A stretch of 64,000 nucleotides of DNA, from the NCBI RefSeq assembly GCF_024970185.1, contig NZ_CP103965.1, positions 430,001 to 494,000 on the forward strand, read 5' to 3'. Under the pieces are notes generated by a model. The model saw nothing but the letters and a program-made list of their open reading frames with translations. It was not told where the DNA came from and searched no databases. The stretch comes from Pseudomonas sp. N3-W. Its GTDB lineage: Bacteria; Pseudomonadota; Gammaproteobacteria; Pseudomonadales; Pseudomonadaceae. Both the position numbers and the translations under genes were made by a program. Every line of letters starts with the position of its first letter. Positions within the stretch are counted from its first letter, which is position 1. Below are positions 9,068 through 17,314 of the stretch, one piece after another.

Positions 9068-10750
9068 TCAGCGCACGCGCACGTAAGTACCGGGTGCCGC
9101 CTCCAGAGGTGGGTAGTTGGCGTTGCCGAGGGTCATCGAGGTTTCTTTCTGCGCGCCGGAGCGCTCCTGAATCCAGCCCAGCCATTGAGTCCACCAACTG
9201 CCGTCCACGCGCTTGGCGTCGTAGTACCAGGCACGAGGGTCGCTGCTCAGTTTGCCGTTCTCGATGTAGTTGGCCTTCGGGTTGCTCGGCGGGTTGAGGA
9301 TGCTCTGCACGTGGCCGCTGTTGGACAGCACGAAACGCCGCTCGCCGCCCAGCAACAGCGTCGAGCGATAGACCGCGTCCCAAGGGGTGATGTGGTCGTT
9401 CATGCCGGCGACGCTGAAACTGTCGACGGTGACTTTTTGCAGATCGATCGGCGTGCCGCACACTTCAAGGCCGCCCGGATGGCTCAGCGGGTTGTGCTTG
9501 AAGAAGTCCAGCAGGTCGCCGTGGAACGCGGCGGGCAGGCGGGTGTTGTCGTTGTTCCAGTAGAGAATGTCGAAAGCCGGCGGCTCTTTGCCCAACAGGT
9601 AGTTGTTGACGAAGTAGCTCCAGATCAAATCGTTGGGGCGCATCCAGGCGAACACCTTGGCCATGTCGCGACCGTCCAGTACGCCTTTCTGATAGGAGCG
9701 GCGCTTGGCCGCTTCCAGGGTCTGTTCGTCGGCGAACAGCGTGGCGGGGCTGTCCATCTGGCTGTCGAGCAGACTGACCAGATAGGTCGCGCTCGACACC
9801 CGGCGCAGTTGCCGCTTGGCCTGGAGATGGCCTTGCAACGCGGCGATGGTCATGCCGCCGGCGCAGGCGCCCATCAGGTTGACCTCGCGCGAACCGGTGA
9901 TCGCCCGGCAGACGTTCATCGCTTCCTCTGCCGCTTCGACGTAGGTCGAAAGTCCCCACTCGCGGTGACGCACGTCCGGATTTCGCCAACTGATCACAAA
10001 GGTTTGCAGGCCATTTTTCAGGGCGAACTGAGCGAAGCTGTTGGTCGGGCTCAGGTCGAAAATGTAGTACTTGTTGATCTGTGGTGGCACGATCAGCAGC
10101 GGTTTGGCGTACTGCTTTTCGCTCATCGGCTTGTACTGGATCAGCTCCAGCAGCTCGTTTCGAAACACCACCGAGCCGGTCGTGGTGGCGACGGTCTTGC
10201 CGACTTCGAAAGCCTGCTTGGTCACCTGCCGTGGCAGGCCGTCGTTGTGCAGGAAGTCATCGACCAGATGGCTGATACCACGTACCAGGCTGTTGCCGCC
10301 GGAGTTGAAAATCTCCTTGATCGCCAGCGGATTCAGCAGGGTGTTGGAGGGCGCTACCGCGTCGTTGAGCAGCGCGAAGGCGAAGTGGGCACGGGCGCGA
10401 TCGTCGGGGCTCATGTTGCTTTCGTCGATCCAGCTTTTGACCTCCTTCTGCCAGCTCAGGTAGGCCTGCAAACTGCGTCGGTAAAACGGATTGAGGCTCC
10501 ACGCCGGGTCGCTAAAGCGACTGTCCTGCGGGTTGGTCGGGTGCAGGGTTTCGCCGAGCAATACCCGGCCCAGCTGGCCGCCAAGTTTCAATGCGTGCCG
10601 GGCGCTGTGCACCGGGTTACGCAAGCCGTGCGCGGCGACGCTGCGCAGGGTCGACAACAGATCCCGGCCACGCAGGCCGGTTATCGCACTTTGTGCATTG
10701 ATGAACGCGGCGGGTGTGGGCAACGAGCCCGTCGCTGGTTTGTCGCGCAT
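9068..10750 (-). CDS. phaC2: Class II poly(3-hydroxyalkanoate) synthase PhaC2
   Basis: PhaC2 polymerises medium-chain (R)-3-hydroxyacyl-CoA into PHA at the granule surface. The 560-residue protein has the alpha/beta-hydrolase fold with the nucleophile Cys296 in the lipase-box-like GACAGG, and the Asp and His segments GMNDHITPW and SNSGHVQSILNPP near the C-terminus. It closely resembles PhaC1 (11886-13565) along its length, including WGLSTY and PPQINKYYIFDLSP, showing the usual duplication. It follows phaZ by about 125 bp. Confidence 0.97.
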   Translation of the reverse strand: MRDKPATGSLPTPAAFINAQSAITGLRGRDLLSTLRSVAAHGLRNPVHSARHALKLGGQLGRVLLGETLHPTNPQDSRFSDPAWSLNPFYRRSLQAYLSWQKEVKSWIDESNMSPDDRARAHFAFALLNDAVAPSNTLLNPLAIKEIFNSGGNSLVRGISHLVDDFLHNDGLPRQVTKQAFEVGKTVATTTGSVVFRNELLELIQYKPMSEKQYAKPLLIVPPQINKYYIFDLSPTNSFAQFALKNGLQTFVISWRNPDVRHREWGLSTYVEAAEEAMNVCRAITGSREVNLMGACAGGMTIAALQGHLQAKRQLRRVSSATYLVSLLDSQMDSPATLFADEQTLEAAKRRSYQKGVLDGRDMAKVFAWMRPNDLIWSYFVNNYLLGKEPPAFDILYWNNDNTRLPAAFHGDLLDFFKHNPLSHPGGLEVCGTPIDLQKVTVDSFSVAGMNDHITPWDAVYRSTLLLGGERRFVLSNSGHVQSILNPPSNPKANYIENGKLSSDPRAWYYDAKRVDGSWWTQWLGWIQERSGAQKETSMTLGNANYPPLEAAPGTYVRVR

Positions 10751-10874
10751 GAGTCAACACTCCTTCGTCATCAGGCCAAGAACAAACACACCAAACAGAT
10801 CAAGATAGACGCTGTTACGGCTTGTTGCGCGGCGCGGCATCCTGCCGGCCCCTTTCCATCAATAAAGCGAGGGC

Positions 10875-11729
10875 TTAACCGCCCAGTGGTGCAGGCTGCG
10901 GATGCATCACCGCACGCTGACGTTCTTCCTCCAGGAATTTCATGATGATCGGCGCCACCGCTTCGGCCCGAGTAATCAGGAACAGATGCCCGTCATCGAT
11001 GATGTGCAACTGGGCGTTGGGAATGCGCCAGGCGAGCAGGCGCATGTTGATCAGCGGGATCAGCGGATCGTCATCGCCGGCCAGTACCAGCGTCGGTTGA
11101 TGGATCTTGTGCAGCCAGTGAATGCTGGTCCAGCCGAGGCCGGCGAACAGCTGCCAGTAGTAGCCCAGTTTGCCCGCCGAACGGACTTTCGCCGCATGGC
11201 TGGCGGCCAGCGTCGGGTCGCGGCGGAACGAGCCGCCGTAGATCATCGGCGCGATGCGGATCACATGGGACGGCTGGATATAGCGCCGGGGACTGGCCAT
11301 CATCCACAGTACTTTCGGCTTGCCGGGCACCATCACCGCACCGGCTGCCGTGGCCGCCAGCACCAGTTTTTTACAGCGCTCGGGATAGTCGTAGGCGAAC
11401 TGCTGCGCGAGGGCGCCGCCCCACGATACGCCAATCACATTGACCTGCCCGTAGTCGAGGTAGTCGAGCATGCGCGCCGTCAGTTTGGCCAGACCGGGGA
11501 AGCGGTACGGCCGGTTCGGCGTCGAGGAGCCGCCGACACCGGGCACGTCGAAGGCAATGACCTCCAGGTCCGGGTCCAGCGCGGCGACGAACGGAAACAC
11601 CAGCTCAAGGTTGGCGCCGATACCGTTGAAAATCAGCAAGGGCGTCAAGTGAGGCTTGCCGGGGCGTACCGCGGTGCGGAGCGTCTGGCCATCCAGATCG
11701 ACGGTACGGAATATGAACGGTTGCGGCAT
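10875..11729 (-). CDS. phaZ: Intracellular PHA depolymerase PhaZ
   Basis: PhaZ degrades stored medium-chain PHA inside the cell to release 3-hydroxy acids. The start at 11729 (MPQPFIFRTVDLDG) is the family start and gives 284 residues; the frame runs further upstream only through REP DNA. It is an alpha/beta hydrolase with the nucleophile Ser102 in GVSWGG, Asp in AGDDDPLIP and His in DDGHLFL. It lies between the two synthase genes, so synthesis and degradation are encoded together. Confidence 0.97.
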   Translation of the reverse strand: MPQPFIFRTVDLDGQTLRTAVRPGKPHLTPLLIFNGIGANLELVFPFVAALDPDLEVIAFDVPGVGGSSTPNRPYRFPGLAKLTARMLDYLDYGQVNVIGVSWGGALAQQFAYDYPERCKKLVLAATAAGAVMVPGKPKVLWMMASPRRYIQPSHVIRIAPMIYGGSFRRDPTLAASHAAKVRSAGKLGYYWQLFAGLGWTSIHWLHKIHQPTLVLAGDDDPLIPLINMRLLAWRIPNAQLHIIDDGHLFLITRAEAVAPIIMKFLEEERQRAVMHPQPAPLGG

Positions 11730-11773
11730 GCTTCTGGCCCTGTGGGTCACTCTTTCAAATTCATCCTCGATCC

Positions 11774-11866
11774 CCTGTGGGAGCGGGCTTGCTCGCGAAG
11801 GCGTCAGGTCAGTCGACATCAATGTTGAATGAACGACCGCTTTCGCGAGCAAGCCCGCTCCCACAT
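11774..11866. repeat. Paired REP element inside the pha operon
   Basis: Inverted arms CTGTGGGAGCGGGCTTGCTC and the complement ending at 11866 fill most of the 156 bp between phaC1 and phaZ. Because it lies inside a co-directional gene set, its RNA hairpin would separate phaC1 from phaZ mRNA. A stabilising or attenuating effect is inference. Confidence 0.9.
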
Positions 11867-11885
11867 TGGGGTTGAGGTGTGTCAG

Positions 11886-13565
11886 TTATCGCTCGTGTAC
11901 GTAAGTGCCTGGGGCGGCTTCGCCTGCCGAGTAGGTTTTGTTGCCCAGTGCGGTCGGGGACTTCTTCAACTTGCCCGAGCGTTCGCCCTGCCAGGCCTGC
12001 CAGTGCAGCCACCAGGAATCGGTGTGCTTGGTGGAGTTCTCCTGCCAGTCCTCGGCTTTGACTGGCATATCGATGCTGGTCATGTAGCGTGATTTCGGGT
12101 TGCCAGGCGGGTTCAGAATGCTCTGGATATGCCCGCTGCTGGACAGCACGAACTCCACGTTGCCGCCAAACAGCTGCGCCGACTTGTAGCAGGACTTCCA
12201 CGGAGTGATGTGGTCGTTGGTGCCAGCCAGGGAGAAAATGTCGGCGGTCACCTGCTTCAGGTCGATAGCGGTGCCGCACACTTCCAGTGCGTTGGGACGA
12301 ATGAGCGGGTTATTTTTGAACATCTCGATCAGGTCGCCATGGAACGCCGCTGGCAGCCGGGTCGTGTCGTTGTTCCAGAACAGGATGTCGAATACCGGCG
12401 GCTCGTTGCCCAGCAGGTAGTTGTTGACCCAGTAGTTCCAGATCAGGTCGTTGGGGCGCATCCAGGCGAAGACTTTCGCCATGTCGCGGCCTTCCAGCAC
12501 GCCGGCCTGGTAGGAGTGACGCTTGGCGGCCTCCAGGGTCTGCTCGTCGACGAACAGGGCCACGTCGCTGTCCAGGGTGGTGTCGAGCACGCTCACCAGC
12601 AGGGTCAGGGCATTGACCTTCTTCTCACCGAGCGCCGCGTAGTGGCCCAGCAGGGCGGTGCAGGTGATGCCGCCGGAGCAGGCGCCGAGCATGTTCACGT
12701 CTTTGCTTCCGGTGATGGCCGTGACCACATCGACCGCTTCCTTGAGCGCCTCGATGTAGGTCGACAGGCCCCATTCGCGCTGTGCCTTGGTCGGGTTGCG
12801 CCAGCTGACGATGAACGTCTGCACGTTATTGCGCAGGCAGAAACGCGCCAGACTCTTGTCCGGGCTGAGGTCGAATACATAGAACTTGTTGATCTGTGGC
12901 GGCACCACCAGCAGTGGGCGTTCGAACACCTGCTCGGTGATTGGCCTGTACTGGATCAGCTCCAGCACGTCGTTGCGAAACACCACCGCGCCTTCGGTCA
13001 CGCCCAGGCTCTTGCCGACTTCGAAGGCGCCCATATTGACCTGGCTCGGCATGCCGCCGTTGTGCACGATGTCCTTGGCCAGATGAGACAAGCCGTCCAG
13101 CAGGCTTTTGCCGCCGGTTTCGAAGAAGCGCTTGACCGCTGCCGGGTTGGCCGCACTGTTGGTCGGCGCCATGGCTTCGGTCATGAGGTTGATCACGAAA
13201 TGCCCGCGCGCGACGTCCTTGGCCGTGAGGCTGCTGTCGTCGATCCAGTCGTGGAGTTCTTTGCGCCACGCCAGATAAGTTTGCAGATAACGTTTATAGA
13301 GCGGGTTCTGGCTCCAGGCTGGATCGGCGAAGCGGCGGTCATCGCCACCCGGTTGCAGTTCCGATTTGCCGAACAGTACATTTTTGAGTTCAAGTCCGAA
13401 ATGAGCGACATGCTTGGCGCTGTGGATCGGTTGCCGAATGGCTTGTCTGAGCACCATTCGGGCAGAGGCCAGCAGATCCTTTCCGCGTAGCCCAACAACA
13501 GGATTAAGCCCCAGGGTGTTTTCCGAGGCTTGATACTTCAGGTCATCGTTGTTCTTGTTACTCAT
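11886..13565 (-). CDS. phaC1: Class II poly(3-hydroxyalkanoate) synthase PhaC1
   Basis: PhaC1 is the main medium-chain PHA synthase. The 559-residue protein carries the nucleophile Cys296 in GACSGG, Asp in AGTNDHITPW and His in SSSGHIQSILNPPG. The N-terminus MSNKNNDDL is the usual Pseudomonas start. It heads phaC1-phaZ-phaC2-phaD and has a sigma-54 type promoter about 130 bp upstream. The neighbours (DUF971 and hslVU upstream) are in the conserved order. Confidence 0.98.
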   Translation of the reverse strand: MSNKNNDDLKYQASENTLGLNPVVGLRGKDLLASARMVLRQAIRQPIHSAKHVAHFGLELKNVLFGKSELQPGGDDRRFADPAWSQNPLYKRYLQTYLAWRKELHDWIDDSSLTAKDVARGHFVINLMTEAMAPTNSAANPAAVKRFFETGGKSLLDGLSHLAKDIVHNGGMPSQVNMGAFEVGKSLGVTEGAVVFRNDVLELIQYRPITEQVFERPLLVVPPQINKFYVFDLSPDKSLARFCLRNNVQTFIVSWRNPTKAQREWGLSTYIEALKEAVDVVTAITGSKDVNMLGACSGGITCTALLGHYAALGEKKVNALTLLVSVLDTTLDSDVALFVDEQTLEAAKRHSYQAGVLEGRDMAKVFAWMRPNDLIWNYWVNNYLLGNEPPVFDILFWNNDTTRLPAAFHGDLIEMFKNNPLIRPNALEVCGTAIDLKQVTADIFSLAGTNDHITPWKSCYKSAQLFGGNVEFVLSSSGHIQSILNPPGNPKSRYMTSIDMPVKAEDWQENSTKHTDSWWLHWQAWQGERSGKLKKSPTALGNKTYSAGEAAPGTYVHER

Positions 13566-13694
13566 CTACGACGCTCCATTGTCCTGAGACGAGTACCTGA
13601 GTCCAGCCATGTAGTCACACAGCCAATGCCAGGTACTACTGCTCGGGTGACCGTTAATTCTGCATCAATCGCTGCTTTTCAATTCAGAGAGCAT

Positions 13695-13710
13695 TGCAGG
13701 GAACTTGCCA
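13695..13710 (-). promoter_or_regulatory. Candidate sigma-54 promoter of phaC1
   Basis: Read on the minus strand, the site is TGGCAAGTTCCCTGCA. It has GG and GC exactly 10 bases apart and fits TGGCACG-N4-TTGCA at most positions. It lies about 130 bp before the phaC1 start. A sigma-54 promoter has been reported upstream of phaC1 in P. aeruginosa. Whether this site is used here is untested, and no enhancer protein gene is nearby. Confidence 0.6.
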
Positions 13711-13827
13711 GCTCCATTGGTTACCCGAGTTTAATTTTTTTCGCAAGCAGGCCAATCATTGACCTTGCAGCCAAGCATTCAAACAGATGGAATTAGAAAA
13801 TGCCCTCTAAACAGCCAGAGGCCCGAC

Positions 13828-14208
13828 CTAGAGCATCAGCTTGACGATGGACTCGTTCGGGTCGCGGGTTTTACCGGCGGCTTTTAGTTCGGCGAGGTAA
13901 TCGCTCCAGAGCGCTTCCTGACGCATGCCCAGTTGGTAGAGATATTCCCAGGTGAACAGGCCGCTGTCGTGGCCGTCGTCGAAGGTCAATTTCAGTGCGT
14001 ACTGACCGGCCGGCTCGACCTTGGTCAGGCCTACCGCGATCTTGCCAAATTGCAGGATGGGTTTACCGTGGCCCTGGACCTCGGCGGAAGGAGAGTGCAC
14101 GCGCAGGAACTCGGCGGGCAGATGATGCTCCTCGCCGGACGCGTATTTGAGCGTCAGGGTTTTCGAGGCTTTGTGCAGGTTGATGGCGATGGGGAGTTGG
14201 GTCGTCAT
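13828..14208 (-). CDS. DUF971 (gamma-butyrobetaine hydroxylase N-terminal-like) protein
   Basis: The 126-residue protein starts at 14208 (MTTQLPIAINLHKASKTL); upstream codons in the frame are REP DNA. It matches the DUF971 family, equivalent to the small N-terminal domain of gamma-butyrobetaine hydroxylase, with SGEEHHLPAEFLRVHSPSAE and FDDGHDSGLFTWEYLYQLG. The family has been linked to Fe-S or metal handling, but no reaction is established. It lies between hslU and phaC1, the conserved Pseudomonas position. Confidence 0.88.
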   Translation of the reverse strand: MTTQLPIAINLHKASKTLTLKYASGEEHHLPAEFLRVHSPSAEVQGHGKPILQFGKIAVGLTKVEPAGQYALKLTFDDGHDSGLFTWEYLYQLGMRQEALWSDYLAELKAAGKTRDPNESIVKLML

Positions 14209-14254
14209 GGGGCCGGTCGTCCGTCTTGATGAAGGCCCTGTGTCGGCGGGTGAT

Positions 14255-14390
14255 CCTGTGGCGAGGGAGCTTGCTCCCGCTCGGCTGCGCAGCAGTCGTA
14301 AATCCGGCCAATGCGGTGTTGCTGATAAACCGCATTCGCTGATTTTGGGGCCGCTTCGCGACCCAGCGGGAGCAAGCTCCCTCGCCACAG
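14255..14390. repeat. Paired REP element, GTGGCGAGGGAGCTTGCTCCC type
   Basis: Arms CTGTGGCGAGGGAGCTTGCT and its complement ending at 14390 enclose about 95 bp that also includes GCTGCGCAGCAGTCGTAAA. It sits between hslU and the DUF971 gene. It is the same subtype as the copies at 76 and 16463, and distinct from the GTGGGAGC copies. Confidence 0.9.
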
Positions 14391-14414
14391 AAGCCCGCTC
14401 ACACAGTAGGTGAC

Positions 14415-15755
14415 CTACAGGATATAACGGGACAGGTCTTCGTTCTGCGCCAATTCACCCAGGTGGCCGTTGACGTACTCGGCGTCGATCATGATCACCT
14501 TGTCGTCGTGGGCACTGGCCAGGTCGCCGGCACTGAACGACACCTCTTCCAGCAGGCGCTCCAGCAGCGTGTGCAGGCGGCGGGCACCGATGTTCTCGGT
14601 CTTCTCGTTGACTTGCCAGGCGATCTCGGCAATACGCTTGATGCCGTCCGGCTGGAACTCGATCGTCAGGCCTTCGGTTTTCAGCAGTGCGCAATATTGC
14701 TCGGTGAGCGAGGCATGCGGTTCGCTGAGGATGCGTTCGAAGTCTTCCGGTGTCAGCGCCTTGAGTTCAACGCGGATTGGCAGACGACCTTGCAGTTCCG
14801 GCACCAGATCGCTCGGCTTGCTCAGGTGGAACGCGCCGGAGGCGATGAACAGGATGTGGTCGGTCTTGACCATGCCCAGCTTGGTGTTGACGGTGCAGCC
14901 TTCGATCAGCGGCAGCAAGTCGCGCTGCACGCCTTCGCGGGACACATCGACGCCGCCAGAGTTGCCGCGCTTGGCCACTTTGTCGATTTCGTCGATGAAC
15001 ACGATACCGTGCTGCTCGACCGCTTCCAGGGCCTTGGCCTTCAACTCTTCTTCGTTGACCAGGCGACCGGCTTCTTCATCGCGCACCAGTTTCAGCGCTT
15101 CCTTGACCTTGAGCTTGCGGCTTTTCTTCTTGCCCTTGCCCATGTTGGCAAACAGGCTTTGCAGTTGGTTGGTCATTTCTTCCATGCCCGGTGGCGCGGA
15201 GATATCGACGCCCGCCACTTCGGCGACTTCGATTTCGATCTCCTTGTCATCCAGCTGACCTTCGCGCAGGCGCTTGCGGAACAGCTGACGGGTATTGGAA
15301 TCGGTCGACTGTGTGGCTTCTTCGTTGCTGAAACCCATACGGGCCGGCGGCAGCAGGGCGTCGAGGATGCGATCTTCGGCAGCGTCTTCGGCGCGATGGC
15401 GAACCTTGGTCATTTCCTGTTCGCGCAACAGCTTGATGGCGGCATCGGCCAGATCACGAATGATCGATTCGACGTCACGACCGACATAGCCGACTTCGGT
15501 GAACTTGGTCGCTTCGACCTTGATGAACGGCGCGTTGGCCAGTTTGGCCAGGCGACGGGCGATCTCGGTTTTACCGACACCGGTCGGGCCGATCATCAGG
15601 ATGTTCTTGGGGGTTACTTCAACGCGCAGTTCTTCAGGCAGTTGCATCCGGCGCCAGCGGTTACGCAGCGCGATGGCGACGGCGCGTTTGGCATCGTCCT
15701 GGCCGATGATATGGCGATTGAGTTCGTGGACGATTTCGCGGGGAGTCATGGACAT
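14415..15755 (-). CDS. hslU: ATP-dependent protease ATPase subunit HslU
   Basis: HslU is the AAA+ unfoldase of the HslUV (ClpYQ) protease. The 446-residue protein has Walker A GPTGVGKT (56-63), an inserted I-domain rich in charged residues (about 110-240), Walker [10 protein letters not shown] and the C-terminal sensor region [10 protein letters not shown]. The C-terminus LSRYIL is the tail that docks into HslV. It follows hslV by about 55 bp in the same operon. Confidence 0.98.
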   Translation of the reverse strand: MSMTPREIVHELNRHIIGQDDAKRAVAIALRNRWRRMQLPEELRVEVTPKNILMIGPTGVGKTEIARRLAKLANAPFIKVEATKFTEVGYVGRDVESIIRDLADAAIKLLREQEMTKVRHRAEDAAEDRILDALLPPARMGFSNEEATQSTDSNTRQLFRKRLREGQLDDKEIEIEVAEVAGVDISAPPGMEEMTNQLQSLFANMGKGKKKSRKLKVKEALKLVRDEEAGRLVNEEELKAKALEAVEQHGIVFIDEIDKVAKRGNSGGVDVSREGVQRDLLPLIEGCTVNTKLGMVKTDHILFIASGAFHLSKPSDLVPELQGRLPIRVELKALTPEDFERILSEPHASLTEQYCALLKTEGLTIEFQPDGIKRIAEIAWQVNEKTENIGARRLHTLLERLLEEVSFSAGDLASAHDDKVIMIDAEYVNGHLGELAQNEDLSRYIL

Positions 15756-15809
15756 AATATTTATCGGACCTCAGGCAAGAATGAGCCGTGGCGCTGGGCC
15801 AACACGGAC

Positions 15810-16340
15810 TTACTCGGCGCAGTCCTGCTCCTCAATGGTCTGGGTGTGGTTGGTGAATACACAAATGTCGGCGGCGATACCGAGGGCGGTTTCGACGATT
15901 TCACGGGCCGACAGGTCGGTCTTTTTCAACAGTGCGCTGGCGGCGGCTTGAGCATAGCCACCACCGGAACCCATGGCGATCAGTCCATTTTCCGGTTCAA
16001 CCACATCGCCGTTGCCGGTGATGATCAGTGAGGCGTCTTTGTTGGCGACCGCGAGCATGGCTTCCAGGCGGCTCAGGGAGCGGTCGGTACGCCATTCTTT
16101 GGCGAGCTCGACGGCAGCGCGTACCAGGTGACCTTGGTGTTTCTCCAGTTGGCCTTCGAAGCGCTCGAACAAGGTAAAGGCGTCAGCGGTGGCCCCGGCA
16201 AAACCGGCAATAACCTGGCCGTGGTACAGGCGACGAACTTTCTTCGCGTTGCCTTTCATCACGGTATTGCCGAGAGAAACCTGGCCGTCGCCGCCCATGA
16301 CGACTTTGCCGTGGCGGCGAACTGAAACGATGGTGGTCAA
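15810..16340 (-). CDS. hslV: ATP-dependent protease peptidase subunit HslV
   Basis: HslV is the threonine peptidase of the HslUV protease. The 176-residue sequence begins MTTIVSVRR, so removal of Met exposes the catalytic Thr. The [14 protein letters not shown] and [17 protein letters not shown] motifs are those of the proteasome-beta-like family. It is first in hslV-hslU, with a convincing sigma-32 type promoter 46-73 bp upstream of the start codon. Confidence 0.98.
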   Translation of the reverse strand: MTTIVSVRRHGKVVMGGDGQVSLGNTVMKGNAKKVRRLYHGQVIAGFAGATADAFTLFERFEGQLEKHQGHLVRAAVELAKEWRTDRSLSRLEAMLAVANKDASLIITGNGDVVEPENGLIAMGSGGGYAQAAASALLKKTDLSAREIVETALGIAADICVFTNHTQTIEEQDCAE

Positions 16341-16385
16341 GGGAGAGTCTCCACGCAGCGGGGCGAAAATGCCTTATGCCAACTC

Positions 16386-16413
16386 ATATGGGGGTGGTGG
16401 AGCGTTTTTCAAC
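16386..16413 (-). promoter_or_regulatory. Sigma-32 (heat-shock) promoter of hslVU
   Basis: On the minus strand a -35 element GTTGAAA (16413-16407) is followed by 13 bp and a -10 element CCCCATAT (16393-16386). This matches the RpoH consensus CTTGAAA-N11-16-CCCCATnT at all but one base. It precedes the hslV ATG (16340) by a suitable distance. hslVU is a known RpoH target in enteric bacteria, so function and motif agree. Confidence 0.8.
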
Positions 16414-16462
16414 CGTGGGGAAGGAGAGGGGACGAGCGGTGTTAAAGGTCGAAGGGGAGCGG

Positions 16463-16595
16463 TTGTGGCGAGGGAGCTTGCTCCCGCTCGGCTGCGAAGC
16501 AGTCGTAAACCCCGGCACCAGGGTTGGCCTGGTGCCGGGGTTGCTGGATTCGGGAGTGCTGCGCGCTCCAGCGCGAGCAAGCTCCCTCGCCACAA
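16463..16595. repeat. Paired REP element, GTGGCGAGGGAGCTTGCTCCC type, with inner hairpin
   Basis: Outer arms TTGTGGCGAGGGAGCTTGCT and its complement ending at 16595 enclose a second inverted repeat (ACCCCGGCACCAGG against CCTGGTGCCGGGGT, about 16508-16541). It lies between ftsN and the hslV promoter. Confidence 0.9.
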
Positions 16596-16614
16596 AAGCA
16601 GATTTTTTGCCGGA

Positions 16615-17313
16615 TTAGCGGCTCTGGCGTTGTTGTAACAACAGATTGCTAAACCCGCTGCCGGCCAGTTGTTTCTGTGCCGTGGTCAGTTGCTCGCGAT
16701 TGCTGAACGGCCCGACCAGGACCCGATACCAGGTTTCATCTTTCACGGTCCCGGACTCAACCGCCACCGCCTGCCCGAGCAAGATGATCTGCGCCCGAAC
16801 CTTGTCTGCGTCCGCCTCTTTGCGGAACGAACCGGCCTGGAGGAAGAACTTGGTTACCGGCGCGGCTTTGGAAACCGGCGGCGCTGGCGGCGGGGTGATC
16901 CCCGACAGAGCAGCCTGAGCCCGTGCCGTATCGATCTTCGCCGCTTCCGCCGGGGTTACCGGAGTGGTCGGCACTTGTGGCGTCGGCAGGGTTTTCTCCG
17001 GCACGGCGTCAGGCGGCACGATCACTTCCGATTCCGGCAGCAAGGTGTAGAAGTCGTACTTCGGCTTCACCGGTTGCGTCGGGCTCGGCGGGGTCTTGTT
17101 GGCCTCGGCGATCTTGGTGGCTTTCTGTTGCTCCACCTTGTCGCGCTTGACCACGTCGCTGCCCTTGCCTGGCTCCAGCTTCATCAGAAACACGATGAAC
17201 GCGCCGACCGTCAGGCCGATGGCCATCCACAGCCAACCCGGGATCGGTTGCTTCGCAGGAGCTTGGTAACGGCTGGCGCCACGCTTGGGTGCAGGTTTTT
17301 TCTTGGCAGCCAA
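16615..17313 (-). CDS. ftsN: SPOR-domain cell division protein FtsN
   Basis: FtsN is a late divisome protein that binds denuded septal glycan through its SPOR domain and triggers septal synthesis. The 232-residue protein has a short Lys/Arg-rich cytoplasmic start, one membrane helix (about 26-43), a Pro/Thr-rich periplasmic linker and a C-terminal SPOR domain (about 152-230; FFLQAGSFRKEADADKVRAQ). It follows argS by 1 bp, as in other pseudomonads. Overall similarity to E. coli FtsN is limited, so the name rests on domain layout and position. Confidence 0.88.
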   Translation of the reverse strand: MAAKKKPAPKRGASRYQAPAKQPIPGWLWMAIGLTVGAFIVFLMKLEPGKGSDVVKRDKVEQQKATKIAEANKTPPSPTQPVKPKYDFYTLLPESEVIVPPDAVPEKTLPTPQVPTTPVTPAEAAKIDTARAQAALSGITPPPAPPVSKAAPVTKFFLQAGSFRKEADADKVRAQIILLGQAVAVESGTVKDETWYRVLVGPFSNREQLTTAQKQLAGSGFSNLLLQQRQSR

Positions 17314-17314
17314 C

